From: Henricia sp. BOLD:AAB3569
Lineage: Eukaryota > Echinodermata > Asteroidea > Spinulosida > Echinasteridae
Direction: 5' to 3'
Length of the DNA: 64,000 nucleotides
NCBI GenBank assembly: GCA_037783545.1
Contig: JBBELK010001433.1
Coordinates: 26,999 to 90,998, forward strand
The notes beneath the pieces were generated by a model. It was not told the DNA's origin. It ran no database searches and saw only the letters and a list, made by a program, of their open reading frames with translations. Position numbers and translations under genes: made by a program. The first letter of the stretch is position 1. Each line of letters opens with the position of its first letter. Positions 1 to 11,700 of the stretch are shown piece by piece.

Positions 1-4
1 ACAT

Positions 5-286
5 TTAGAGTGTGGTGTCGTAGGCAAGATTATAAAAGTATGATTTGAGTGCAGTTTTAAATGAAGTGAGTGATATACTAGACCGGATATCTAAAGGGAG
101 ACTGTTCCACAGACGTGGGGCAGCTATACGGAAAGATCTGTCTCCCCAGGACCTATATGATCTCGGTACAGCCAGAAGATTTTGGTTAGCAGACCGAAGA
201 CCTGAACGGCTGGGCTGGTATGGAGCTAATAGTGTGGACAAATATGGGGGAGAGATGTTATGCAGTGAACGATATGTGAGGAGCAT
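5..286 (-). pseudogene. Non-LTR retrotransposon ORF2 C-terminal fragment
   Basis: The minus strand reads open for 93 residues that resemble the region after the reverse transcriptase in CR1/L2/Jockey-type elements. Visible motifs are LLTYRSLHNISPPYLS near the start and the block GDRSFRIAAPRLWNSLP with LTSFKTALKSYF near the end, which is the usual final segment of these polyproteins. The catalytic RT lies upstream on this strand and is absent, so this is a truncated 3' copy. It precedes the VPS11 exons and is not part of that gene. Clade is uncertain. Confidence 0.7.
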
Positions 287-495
287 ATTGTTTATACATG
301 ATTCTGAATTTAATGGGAAGCCAGTGGAGTTGTTGAAGAATGGGGGTTATATGTGAAAAACGTCTGGTGTGCATTATGAGGCGAGCTGTAGTGTTTTGTC
401 TCCGCTGGAGTTTGTTGAGTAGTTGTTGATGAATGCCAAAGAGGAGCGAGTTACACGTGTCTAAACGAGAGGTGATGAAGGCATGTGTGAGTTGC

Positions 496-855
496 TCAGT
501 TGCTTGTTTTGAAAGATGTTTTGATTATGGGTTCTCCATCATGCCCGTTGGTGAAGCCAGTCTCACTTCCGTCCGTCCACACAAACTTCCCTTCCTCTTG
601 CATGTCGTTGAACCCAAGCCAGACTTTATCAGCTGCAATGCTAATTGTGTACTTGAACACAAAATCATTTTCGGACTTTTTAGAAATTGATACGAGATGG
701 GCAGCTCTCTCCGGCTTGGTAAATGTTGAGCAGTATGCTTCGGCATTCAGAAATGGCATTCTATCATTGACGTAAAGGTAGCAGTGATTTCCATCATGAA
801 CATAAGCCAACCAAGGGTGGAGGACAGGTTTCGTGATGTCTGTGTTGAGATGCAC
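496..855 (-). pseudogene. C-type lectin-like domain fragment
   Basis: On the minus strand 119 residues read like the first two thirds of a C-type lectin domain: W-L-A-Y..NHCYLYVN, then LNAEAYC, then AHLVSI with SENDFVF, then VWLGFNDM and KFVWTDGSETGFTN. The order and spacing fit the family, whose members bind sugars or other ligands outside the cell. The conserved TNW is TNG here, and I cannot find the C-terminal part with the last two cysteines (normally after GEPNN). Possible splice acceptors lie just upstream (higher coordinates), so this could be one exon of a gene, but the missing half and altered core favour a relic. It is antisense to the neighbouring VPS11. Confidence 0.55.
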
Positions 856-1016
856 CTGTCAGACAGTCATAAAGCAGGTCCAAATGTCACCAAGATTAAA
901 AGACTCTGGGGTCTTGAAGAAAGTGTCCTGACTTACATCTGTCCAAAGTTCCCTCTTGTTGAATGTCATTATAAGTGCAATCAAAACACCATCTTTCTTT
1001 TTGCAGTTAGCATCCT

Positions 1017-1041
1017 TAATAATAATAATAATAATAATAAC
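1017..1041. repeat. (AAT)n microsatellite
   Basis: A short AAT trinucleotide run. Similar runs lie at about 4767-4790 and in the tail of the SINE ending near 17758. Confidence 0.85.
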
Positions 1042-1060
1042 AACCGAGAATGGGGCATTT

Positions 1061-1641
1061 GGGAGACATTTTCGGGAACCATTTCCTGAATGACCACTGA
1101 GTTATCGGTAACAATTTCTCAAATGAACACTAACTTATTTTACCTAAAGCTCCAAAAAATGTTTTGTAACCTAAAAAAGATGGTTCTCGACCTAAAAAGA
1201 TGGTTAGTAACCTAATAAAAATGGTTTTTTAAACAACGCTGAATGCCGCAATGGGGCGACATTTCGGGAAGACTCTCACCGAAGACCACCGAAATTTCGG
1301 CAAGAGTGACTCAAAATGACACCTTATTTTTTTACCCGAAGCTTCCAAAAATGGTTGCAGAACGAAGAGAAACAGCTCCAGTCCCGATAAAAATGGTTCT
1401 CGACCTAAAACAAATGGTTTTTGACCTAAAAAAATGAATTTTAAACTCAAAAATATTAGGGCGACACCAAAATGTCGCCCTATTGAGCAGGTCGCCCTAA
1501 TATAGCTTTTTTACACACGATTTGTCGCCCTATTCTAGCATTGATAGTAATTGGCCTAATTAAAAATAGGGAGACATCCAGATGTCTCCCTATTTGCACA
1601 TGTCTCCCTAATATACTTTTTTTACACCTACCATGTCTCCC
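1061..1641. mobile_element. Outer MITE with GGGAGAC termini
   Basis: The left end is GGGAGACAT (1061) and the right end ATGTCTCCC (ending 1641). Subterminal copies of the same word are at 1569-1575 (GGGAGAC), 1584-1590 and 1602-1608 (GTCTCCC). It encloses a sister element with GGGCGAC ends. No coding capacity is seen. Superfamily is not recognised and no target duplication is clear. Confidence 0.5.
1254..1530. mobile_element. Inner MITE with GGGCGAC termini
   Basis: It lies inside the preceding element and has the same layout, but every terminal and subterminal word carries C/G where the outer one has A/T: GGGCGAC at 1254 and 1459, GTCGCCC at 1474, 1491 and 1524-1530. The body aligns with the outer element's body (both have 'aaaatggttctcgacct'). 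This suggests insertion of one subfamily into another. Confidence 0.5.
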
Positions 1642-2599
1642 TGTTATGTAATTAAGGAAAATAATACATTTATATTACGCTCTTTCCATAAAACAAAATG
1701 TTCAAAAGCGCATTACATAGTAAAAAAAATAATACACTTGACCAAAAACGTTTTGTCACCAGTAAGACATTTATAGATGTTTATTATTAAATTTGATTTA
1801 ATGTAGGAAAATAATATATCAAATTTTAGCTGAACATATCGCTCAAAGGAATAGAGCTCAAGAGAGATCATGATGGCAAGCTTCACTGAACAGGAATGTA
1901 ACAAAGGAGTGTGGGGTCAGAATGAAAAACACCAAAGAACAATGCAACTAGTGATTTTGGCAATTTGTGCGTAGACAATTAGGAAATTTTTAAGTGTTTG
2001 GATTTATCAATGTCTTGTCAAAAACATCCAAATCAAAATGGTTAAATTGTCCAATCTGAATCGTGCCATTGCATTAGGTATGGTGGAAGCAAAGTACTGA
2101 ACTGTAACTCCCCTTGCTTGAGTGCAATAAAGTTGACATCGTTGTTTTTTGGGGGGTGGGTGGGGGTGCCTTCTACACCCCCCTCCCCCCTCCCCCCCAA
2201 AAAAACAAATTCAATTTTGGTTCCAATTTGGAGGGAGGGTAGCCAGTCATATCGGCTTATTGCGGACAGGCGGACGAACACAATTTATTAAATGCCTCGG
2301 GCTTGTACGTGTTTGCTAGATGCAACAACCGTTTTTTTCTTCGCAGATTAGCGTGGATTTCCTCAGGGTATTGTAACATCGCTTCACAGAGTGGAAATTC
2401 CCTAAGATCTCAGCATGAGTCCTGTGAGATACCATAAAATTCCAGTTAATTTCGACCCCTGTAAACGTACAGTTTTAGACCGGCAAGACGCCTTTATTCC
2501 CTATATTAATGGTCAAGTTTAATACTGAACTCGGAGTATTTCGAGCAATGTCATTGGGGACAACCTGTGATTGGTTGCATTTTGAATTATTATCCACAG

Positions 2600-2753
2600 T
2601 CTTGCAAAGAGCCAGCATTATGACTATGATGGCCTGATTGATATCTTCACCCAATATGGAGATCATCTGTACAGCAAGGGAGACCACGACGGGGCTATAT
2701 CTCAGTACATTCGCACCATTGGCCACCTAGAACCATCTTACGTCATCAGGAAG
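2600..2753 (+). CDS. VPS11: VPS11 exon (first in window)
   Basis: Follows acceptor 'tatccacag' and ends at donor AAG|gtaagat. Starts with one base completing a split codon. Encodes the solenoid segment containing LAKSQH, TQYGDHLYSKG and EPSYVIRK. Confidence 0.92.
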
Positions 2754-5700
2754 GTAAGATAGCGTTTCTAAACTATTGTGTCTGAGTGGTCTGGTTCATT
2801 GTTTAAATTCAAGAGGTCGTGGGTTCAAATACAGTCCATGATGTCGTTAGTCCGAGTAACTTGGACCCTATGCTTTTTTAACATGTGTACATGACGGGCG
2901 ATATAATAGGGTTGACAGGTATCGGATATCCATTAATTCCCATCCTCTTGCAACAGTGCCCCTTTAACGCACTCCCAAACTCCTGCGTACAGTGGCCCTG
3001 TTGAAAAAGGCCCCATTTGGCGGTGGGACTAGCGACAGAAATCTTGTCGCCACTGCTGGACCAATCAGGACGCTTGCAGTGCATTGTAGCACGATTGCAG
3101 GCATTCAAATGTAACGCGCACAGATTGTAAACACTGTGCATGCATGTGATACATGTACTCGGTAATGTTGTCCGCGTCGGCGATTGGCTGCTATTTAAAG
3201 CATATTGGGGAATCCCTTCCATTACATTCGTCAGCATGCATCCCTGTTATTAATTTGAAAAAACTGCGGAGTAAATAAGGTTCGTCGTTTGAAAGTTTGG
3301 TAGGATTGGGACAGTCATCAGGAACGGAACCCAATACAATTTCTGGAAAGTATAGAAATTGTTTCTTTTCGGCATAACATGACCGAATTGATTAAATTAC
3401 ATCAAAATGACTCGGGCGTGAGTTGGCTCAAGACAACAGCCGGCTCGCTCCACAGATTTGCGTGTATTTCCTCAGGGTATTGTCACGTCGCTTTGCAGAG
3501 TAGAAATTCCCTGAGATCTCAGGATGTTAATTCCCGGCCCACACACAACCGACACGACCCTGGAGATTCTATGGATTATAACTTTGACTTACCCATTTTT
3601 CAAATTTTACTCGCCCTTGCAGATTTCAGCTTGTTATTCGTCTTATTGCTTATTGTTTACTTTAAATGCCTTGTGGTTTTTTTTTTATCTGATGTTACAT
3701 GTTCATGTCTTCTTATGTAGACTCTTTATATTTATGATTCATTTATATTGATGATTTATTTTTTTACACATGTTTTATATGCATGTGATGAGCACTATAA
3801 GTCTGGATAGGCAGGTCTTTGGGCCACAGTGTATTGGTATACTTTTGCTTATCCTGGTCAACTTATATTGCTTTGTTGTTGTATCGTCTCCCCCTCCCAA
3901 CCCCCCACCCCAACCCCCCACCCCACACCCCTCCCAATTCCCCCACACCCCAACCCCTCCCAATTCCCCCACCCCAACCCCTCTCAATTCCCCCCACCCT
4001 AAGCCCTCTCAATTCCCCCCCTCCCAATTCCCCCCCACCCTAACCCCTCCCAATTCTCCCCACCCCAACCCCTCCCAATTCCCCCACCCTAACCCCTCCC
4101 AATTCCCCCCACCTCAACCCCTCCCAATTCCCCCCACCCCAACCCCTCCCAATGCCCCCCAACCCATCCCAACCCCTCCCAATTCCCCCATCCCAACCCC
4201 TCCCAATTCCCCCATCCCAACCCCTCCCAATTCCCCCACCCTCACCCCTCCCAATTCCCCCACCCTAACCCCTCCCAATTCCCCCCACCCTAATCCTCCC
4301 AATTCCCCCACCCCAACCCCTCCCAATTCCCCCACCCCAACCCCTCCCAATTCCCCCCACCCCAACCCCTCCCAATTCCCCCACCCCAACCCCTCCCAAT
4401 TCCCCCACCCCAACCCCTCCCAATTCCCCCACCCCAACCCCTCCCAATTCCCCCACCCCAACCCCTCTCAATTCCCCCACCCCAACCCCTCTCAATTCCC
4501 CCACCCTAACCCTCCCAATTCCCTCCCAATTCCCTCCCAATTCCCCCCACCCCAACCCCTCCCAATTCCCCCCACCCCAACCCCTCCCAATTCTCCCAAA
4601 TCCCCCACCCTCTCCTCGTTTTATCTTGCCGTCTGTCCCCCCAGTATTCATCACAACTCCTTCCTCATTCAAATTGTTGCTTGTTTTGCCCTAGTGTAAT
4701 TGCTTTAATTATACCTTGCTTATTTTTTATGTACACTGTCTTTGTATTTGTTGATTCATGGCCGAATAAATAATAATAATAATAATACATAATAACAATT
4801 TGAGTTTGATTAACATCAGCATCAAAACTGATAATAGTTTCTTTTTATTGCTTGTAGTTTCTAGATGCCCAGAGAATCCACAACCTGACAGCCTATCTGC
4901 AAGCTCTCCACAAGCAATCCCTTGCTAACGAGGATCACACTACGCTGCTTCTCAACTGCTACACCAAACTGAAGGACAACAGCAAACTGGATGAATTTAT
5001 TATGGTGAGAGTTTCACAAGGCCTGACCAAGTCTGGAGTGGGCTTTGATTGGGCCTTCTGTAGCCTAAATGCCTGGTCACACATACGCGTGATTACGCCA
5101 GCGTCGTGCGTCAAGTATGGTATACAGAGTTAACATTTAGAAATATCTCTATTTCTAGACATGCCAAGTTAACATTTAAACCCGAAATTCAGGGGTGAGA
5201 TTTGTGCAGATTTTGTCCGGATTTCCGGAATTTTACCGACATGTCTGGATTTGAGAGTTTTCTGTTTTTTATTGTGAAATTTGGGGTTTTTTTGCGGATT
5301 TTCTACTTATTTGTTGTGTGCTTCGCGATCCACATTTTATTTTCCACTTTTTTGCCCTTCCAGCGGGCCATGTTTTTTAATAAGCGCCCTCAATTGATTC
5401 AGTAATTTTGCGAAACAAACTTGTGCAAGTCTAGTCGCCACGCAAGTGCCATGACATGTATGTACTGTGCCGCTCGTCGAGCAGACCGAGACTGCAACGA
5501 GTAGCGAAGCAGACGTGTAAAAGTCTAATCCATAAGCAAGCGCCATCTTTGCCTGCATTGTAAACTGGCAACAGTCGTGCGTTGCGTGTGGTGTGTGATG
5601 CGTGCACGTTGCAAGCAGTTGGCAACGAACCGATTTTACCCTCCGCTTTCGCTTCGCCGTCATCAACGATCGATGTTGCCTAGATTCTTTTAAATATTAT

Positions 5701-8700
5701 CCATATTTGTACAAGGTAAGTATTTAAAACAAAACTGGATCTTGTGATACCTGGTTAAAATGTTTTTGCCATTACAATTTGCACGATGGTGGTGTTTAAA
5801 AGTTGAAGTCTCTGTGGTCTTTACGTCTCTCCCCCGCCCCCTCCCCAAGAAAGCCACGCCCCCGTCCGATTTTTTTCCCCCAGAATGTTTGTTTTCCTCC
5901 AATCTCAGCCCTGTATGGGAATTAGGATGCATTGAACTCGTCTTAAAGGGCCTGTGACATGCTGAACAACTTTGTGCCTAAGCTTTGCTTCATAATGACG
6001 GATTACTTGTTCAGCAAGATATATACTATTGTTCGTTTGGATGTAAAATCAATAAAAGGTGGCCTTTTTTAACTTTGAAGATTGCATTGCAATAAATTAC
6101 AGACAGAGGGCGCTGTTTGGAGTGCATCACGTAAGGAAGACGGAAGGGAAAAGTTAAGAAAAAACATAAGACTTCAAGTTGGACTTGTGGCAAATTGCTG
6201 CAGTTTCTACACCCAGTTTTGTCATGGCTTACAGCAGGCAACATGTAAAACAAACTCAAACAGCCATGGATTACAAAAGTTTCAGAAAAATTGAGAAAAA
6301 AGTGGAATCTTTTGTGCACAGTTGAATGTGATTTTTCTGTGTTTGCCTCTAGTCACATCGTGACCTTGGTCATGAATATGCATTTTTTCATTAGCATAAA
6401 AACTAAAAACCTTTGTTTTAACCCCCGAAGCAAGCTCCAAATAGGATTTTTATGACTTTAACTGAGTAGAGTGGTTTTAAAGCATAGATTTTATTGATAA
6501 AAATCCTAAATAAGGGGCCCTTTAACTTTTGTGAAATCCATCCCAGGTCACACATATGTGTGAACACACAAGCGTCGTGCGTCAAGTATGGTATGCAAAG
6601 TAAACATTTAGAAATATAGGGCTTGTTTTGCAAAACAAACCCTAATTAACATTCAGCCTTCCCGACGCAAGTTAGAAATCATTTTCCAAACACCAACTTG
6701 ACTCCCTTGTTTGCAACAGACCAAGGACAAAGAGGTTGACTTTGATGTAGAAACGGCCATCAAAGTGTGTCGTCAGGCCGGATACTACAAACACGCCTTG
6801 TTCTTAGCTGAGAAACATGGACAGCATGATTGGTATCTCAAAGTCCAACTAGAGGATGTTAAGGATTACCAGAGGGCACTCACCTATATCGCTAAGCTGG
6901 AATTTTTTGAGGTTAGTAAGGCCTACTTCAAACGTCGCGCTTATGCCGTGTCAAATTAAATTCAACTTGGCACGACGTTAGCACGGTGTAAGAACGGCAG
7001 TAGTTTCAAACGTCGAACTTAATTGCAAACTCCCAGTCGAGCTTAAATACATCCAAGATGGCGGATGGGTTGTGTGCACGTCATGGACGTTGTACACATG
7101 CGTTTTCCATTCTGTCCATTGTACGTCGCCATATTTATTATTTTGATGCACTCGTTTGTTGGTTATTTCCTTGCTCGCATGCGCATTTTTTTAGTTGTGA
7201 ACACAATTGCGGCCCAACTTAAAACTGGAATTAAGTTCGATACAGCAGAAGCACGAAGGATGGGAACGTTTAAAACCATTTCACCAAAAAGAAGTTGAAA
7301 TTTTGCTGATCAATTAAACGAAACCAACTGATAAAGAATTGACACTACCATTTTAGCCAATCGGCAACTAAAATGAGAATATCATTAAATGTACTTAAAT
7401 TTCTGTATTTTGGGAAGTTAGTGGTAATTATAAAATATTGGATGGCTTTGAGGGTGATATGAAAATACTGAACGAGCCGAAGGCGAGTTCGGTATTTTCA
7501 TGACAAGTGCGGTACATTCTCATATCACCCGAATAGACATCCAATATTATTATTGTTATATAAAATGAAGCTTCTATCTTCTTTGTTTTGTAAGATTTTC
7601 GCAAGATTTTTGTCTGTTTTGTGTTTAAAACTACAGTTCTTCTCATGGTTTACAAATGCATGCACTTTTGTTACTGTTGTACAGTATTTTTTGTTACTGT
7701 ACTCTGGCGCGCGTGGCGCACGCGTGTGTTCGTGGTGCGCCCAGCGTGCACGCACATCGAATCTGGGCTCTGTGCTGCACAGTAACAGAAATGCACGGTG
7801 TCCGCAAAAGCTTCATTTTATATAATAATACACAATTCTGTATAGGGGGAACACCACAGAATCAAGCAGGGACTAAAGTACTGTCTGCATTGGACCTTTT
7901 TGGGAAAACTTACTGAGGCGATGGGTACTTTTTTCCATTTCAAGTCCAATGCGGACAGCCTAGGACGTATTCCTCACAGTAACTTTTCCCGAGTCCAGCG
8001 GTTACTTTTCCTGGCCAACTGCTGCCCAGGACAATTTACCAGGTAACTTTTCCCGAGACAATAAGTCCAATGCAGACACCTCGAGTCGGTAAAAGCACTC
8101 TGGAAGCATACATTGTACGTCCGGGCCGTGAAGGTCATACTGCGAAAGGACACTGCGCATGCTCTCCCACGGTCTCTGTAAAATTTTCCTGTGTCGAAAA
8201 AGTCGAAATGCAGACAGCAGTAAAATTTAGCCATTTGTCATTTTACCATCATCTCAGTAAAACCTCCCGAAAAACAAGTTCAATGCGGACACGGCTTCAG
8301 AACCCAATTCACATACTGACCCGGACGGGATTCAAACCAGGGCTACAGAGGTTGAAGGCGCGGAAGTTGGTGTTTTAATAGTACCCATACTTTCACATAA
8401 CAATTGATCAAAATAGCGACATCATTGTAACTTGTATGCTGTATAACATATTTATTTTATTTCATCAGGCAATGGACAACATGAAGAAATACGGCAAGAC
8501 GCTCATGAGCGAAGTTCCCAAAGATACGACAGATCTTCTTAAGATTCTGTGTACGGACTACAAGCCAAGTGACAGTAAGCAGTCATTCTTTGGACAGTTT
8601 GTATAGTCAATGTTTGACAAGATTATCAAAGAAGTCTTAATGAGTGTGTTTGCCTTTGATCCTCGGCTCGGGGTCGAACTCCGAGCTCGTGTTAAATCCT

Positions 8701-11700
8701 TTCAGATTTGGCGCGGAGATCGGTACCTTTCGTTACCAGACAGTTGCTAGCTACAATTCATCACCCGCATGTATAGACACCAACCGATTAGAAATGCCTT
8801 TCCTATATAGACTAGTTCCCGCACCACATATTCAACGAACATGAGATATCTGGTTTGTATGTGGAAAATAAGGTCCGAGAAACCAGTCTAAAATGTATTG
8901 CGCCTGGGATGCATATGGGCATGTGTAAATGGTCAGCGCGCGGCTAGCTACGAGTCACCATTTCCCAATGCATAGTTCCGACCTGTCAATCAACCGAACC
9001 CGCCGACCAATCACAACAGAGCTAGCAGATATCACTGACATAGGTCAAAGTGCACTGTCAAACAACATGATCACGCGATATGTTCTGCCGGCCCCATACA
9101 ATTTGTACAGTGTTGTATGCAATGATCCGGGTGAATTTTTGGTTTCAAGGCCGGTCGTTTCGTTGTTCAAAGGTACGAAAGCACGTATGTCATGATATGA
9201 CATCCCTGTATTACTGACCCTTTACTCAGTGTGTTCTAAGATAACTGTCGACCCTGAAACATGAATACCTTTGAGTTTTCTCCAATGAATATGTGCTTTC
9301 CGTTGAAAGTCCCATTGCTTTGTGCGTTGTGTGGCGCCATTTTTACAATAGCGTGTGAGCCATAGCAACAATATCCAAGGGGGCGGGGCTAACTAGGCAA
9401 ACTCGGAACTATGCATTCCTGTTCGACGGGCGTAGATAGAGAATCGATTCTCTGATCGCTACTGCAGTAGGAATCGGGGGCAGTTTGCGTGCAGTCTACA
9501 CTTTTGTTTTTATCGAATACTGCTATTTGAGTACGAGTACTTGGAGAGTCGAGTACAGTGCCGAGTTCGAGTACTTCGCTTACCGAGTACGAGTACGGAC
9601 TGTTCGAGTACGAGTATTTCTCTGAAGTCGAGTACTCCGCCGCTGGCTCAATGAGAATACACCTTTTGGGGCCTTAAACAAACATTAATGAAAATGTTTA
9701 TTTTTGACAGCCTCTCTTCCTTGTCCTACTTTTGATATTAAAGAACCTTGTCATTTTCCAACGGATTTAAACCAAATTTTCACATCATGTAAACAAGGCT
9801 TGACAAATTTTATTAAGTGAGTTTCATAAGTTTTGGACAAGAGGGTGAGATTTAAAAGCCACACGAAAAAAACCACCTAAATTTCAGAATTTGTCACTTT
9901 CAACTTTGCATCTTCCATTGTCAAGGCAATTATCTATGTCTGAGGTCCCTTTGCACCTCTTGTTGAGTTGCGCAAAACAATCACTAACATTAGGGATGAT
10001 CCTGCATTCCTTCAGAAGCTTTTGGCTGCAGCATCCACATTCCACCAGTCTCCAGCGGTGTATTGACATTGGAGGAGGCCAAGTCGAAAGTGGCAAATTT
10101 AAAATTGACCTTCGTTTTCGTATGGCTATAAAATCGCACCCTCTTGGTCAAAACTGATGAAACTCACTTAATAAAATTTGTCAAGCCTTTGTTTGCATGA
10201 TGTGAAATTTGTGTTAAAATCCGTTGGAAAATGACAAAGTTATTTAAAATCAAATGTAGGACATTTTTTGGACACGTAGTACATGTACATGTATATAATC
10301 CAAGTTTATTTATTTCCCCCCTCCCCCCCCCGTTTTTATTCCAAAAATGAAGTCGCTAATTTCCTGAAATATGGAGTGGAAGATGGTAAAATGTTTATGT
10401 GAACTTCAGTTGGAATTTGAGCATGGAATTTGTCTGTAGTTAATGTCTTTTGTTTAAAAGAAAGTGAGAAGTATGCAAAATGTTTTGAGCATGTGTAATG
10501 AAGGCCCTCTCGCACACGAAAAAATCTCAGGCCCGAGTTGGCACACGCTTCGAGTTGCAAATTCGGGAAACTCAAGACAAGTCGTGGGACAACTTGGGAT
10601 GATTTGTGTAACTTTGGGACAACTCGTTTGTCTTAAAAAAATTCCACATGCATATAGGGGGAAAAAAATCAATCAAACCTTGTCTGTATCATGAATTTGG
10701 TAGTGTCAGTGCCATTCTAATTCTCGAAACACATGACAAATTGCACCCGACGATAAATGATAACGTCCGGACGTGCATTCCGGTAAATCCGGAAACTATA
10801 TGGCATACTGGCGGCTGTCGTACCTAAAGAATAGTCAGAATATTTTGGTCTGGAAACCAGATTATGTATCACACAAGTTTGGTATATGGGTCATTCCCAA
10901 AATTAGGGGTCCAAAATTTTTGGTGTCCCAGTTACGTACGACACTCTCTTCATCAAAAATCACCCCTCCTGATCACAAATTCTCGGTTATAGACTGTGGC
11001 CTGTGATTATAGGGGCCAGCATTATTTTCTTCAATATTTTGTTCTCTGATTCCTGAAAAATATTTAAAACAAAAGACCATAAAAGCTTATAATTTGTTCA
11101 TGGTATTGAATAGGAGTTTGGTGTCCCGGGTTACCTACGCCAATGAAAATTGGCTGTAGAATGAGTTTGCATTAACCTTGGTGCCATATTTACACACAAA
11201 CATTAAATTTAAGTGGCATTTGTGGGAAACCACTTTCAATCACTTGGAAATCTTTAAAAGCATGTCACACTTTTGGACCCCTAATTTTGGGAATGACTCG
11301 TATATAGTTATGTACGAGTGGTCTACGACTTACAAGAGTTCACGCACAAGGCTGCTTTCGAGCGCTCGTCCCTGGTGCTCCCAGGCATTGGGAACGTTAC
11401 GTCACACACATGCGTACACACGATCGCGCTCAAAAGAGTTGTCGGGATCCCTGATGCACCACGGTCATTATAAATTACATCCCCGCTATGTGGAAGCTTG
11501 AACATTCAAAATATCAACCCAAATTTCCAGAATTATTCTACGACGCGCCAGCCATTTTCACTGAGTCATGCGTGAGTAATCGCAACTGCGCATGTCTCCC
11601 AGTTGTCCCGACGACTCGGAGGTCAGGAGCAGTTGGTGCCACCATCTGGTGTACCAATGCGCTTTCAGGGGAGCACCAGGGATCCCTTGTGCCGCACTCG

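Larger units (their letters stand above)
2754..4857 (+). other. VPS11 intron, repeat-filled
   Basis: Holds a dispersed repeat at about 2930-3535 (inverted copy at 25605-26203), a C-rich minisatellite at about 3890-4610 and an AAT run near 4767-4790. No other coding exon is seen. Confidence 0.85.

Noticed and set aside
3770-4699. 309-codon Pro-rich open frame and Gly-rich frames opposite it
   Set aside because: They follow the unit of the C-rich minisatellite inside a VPS11 intron and contain no domain.
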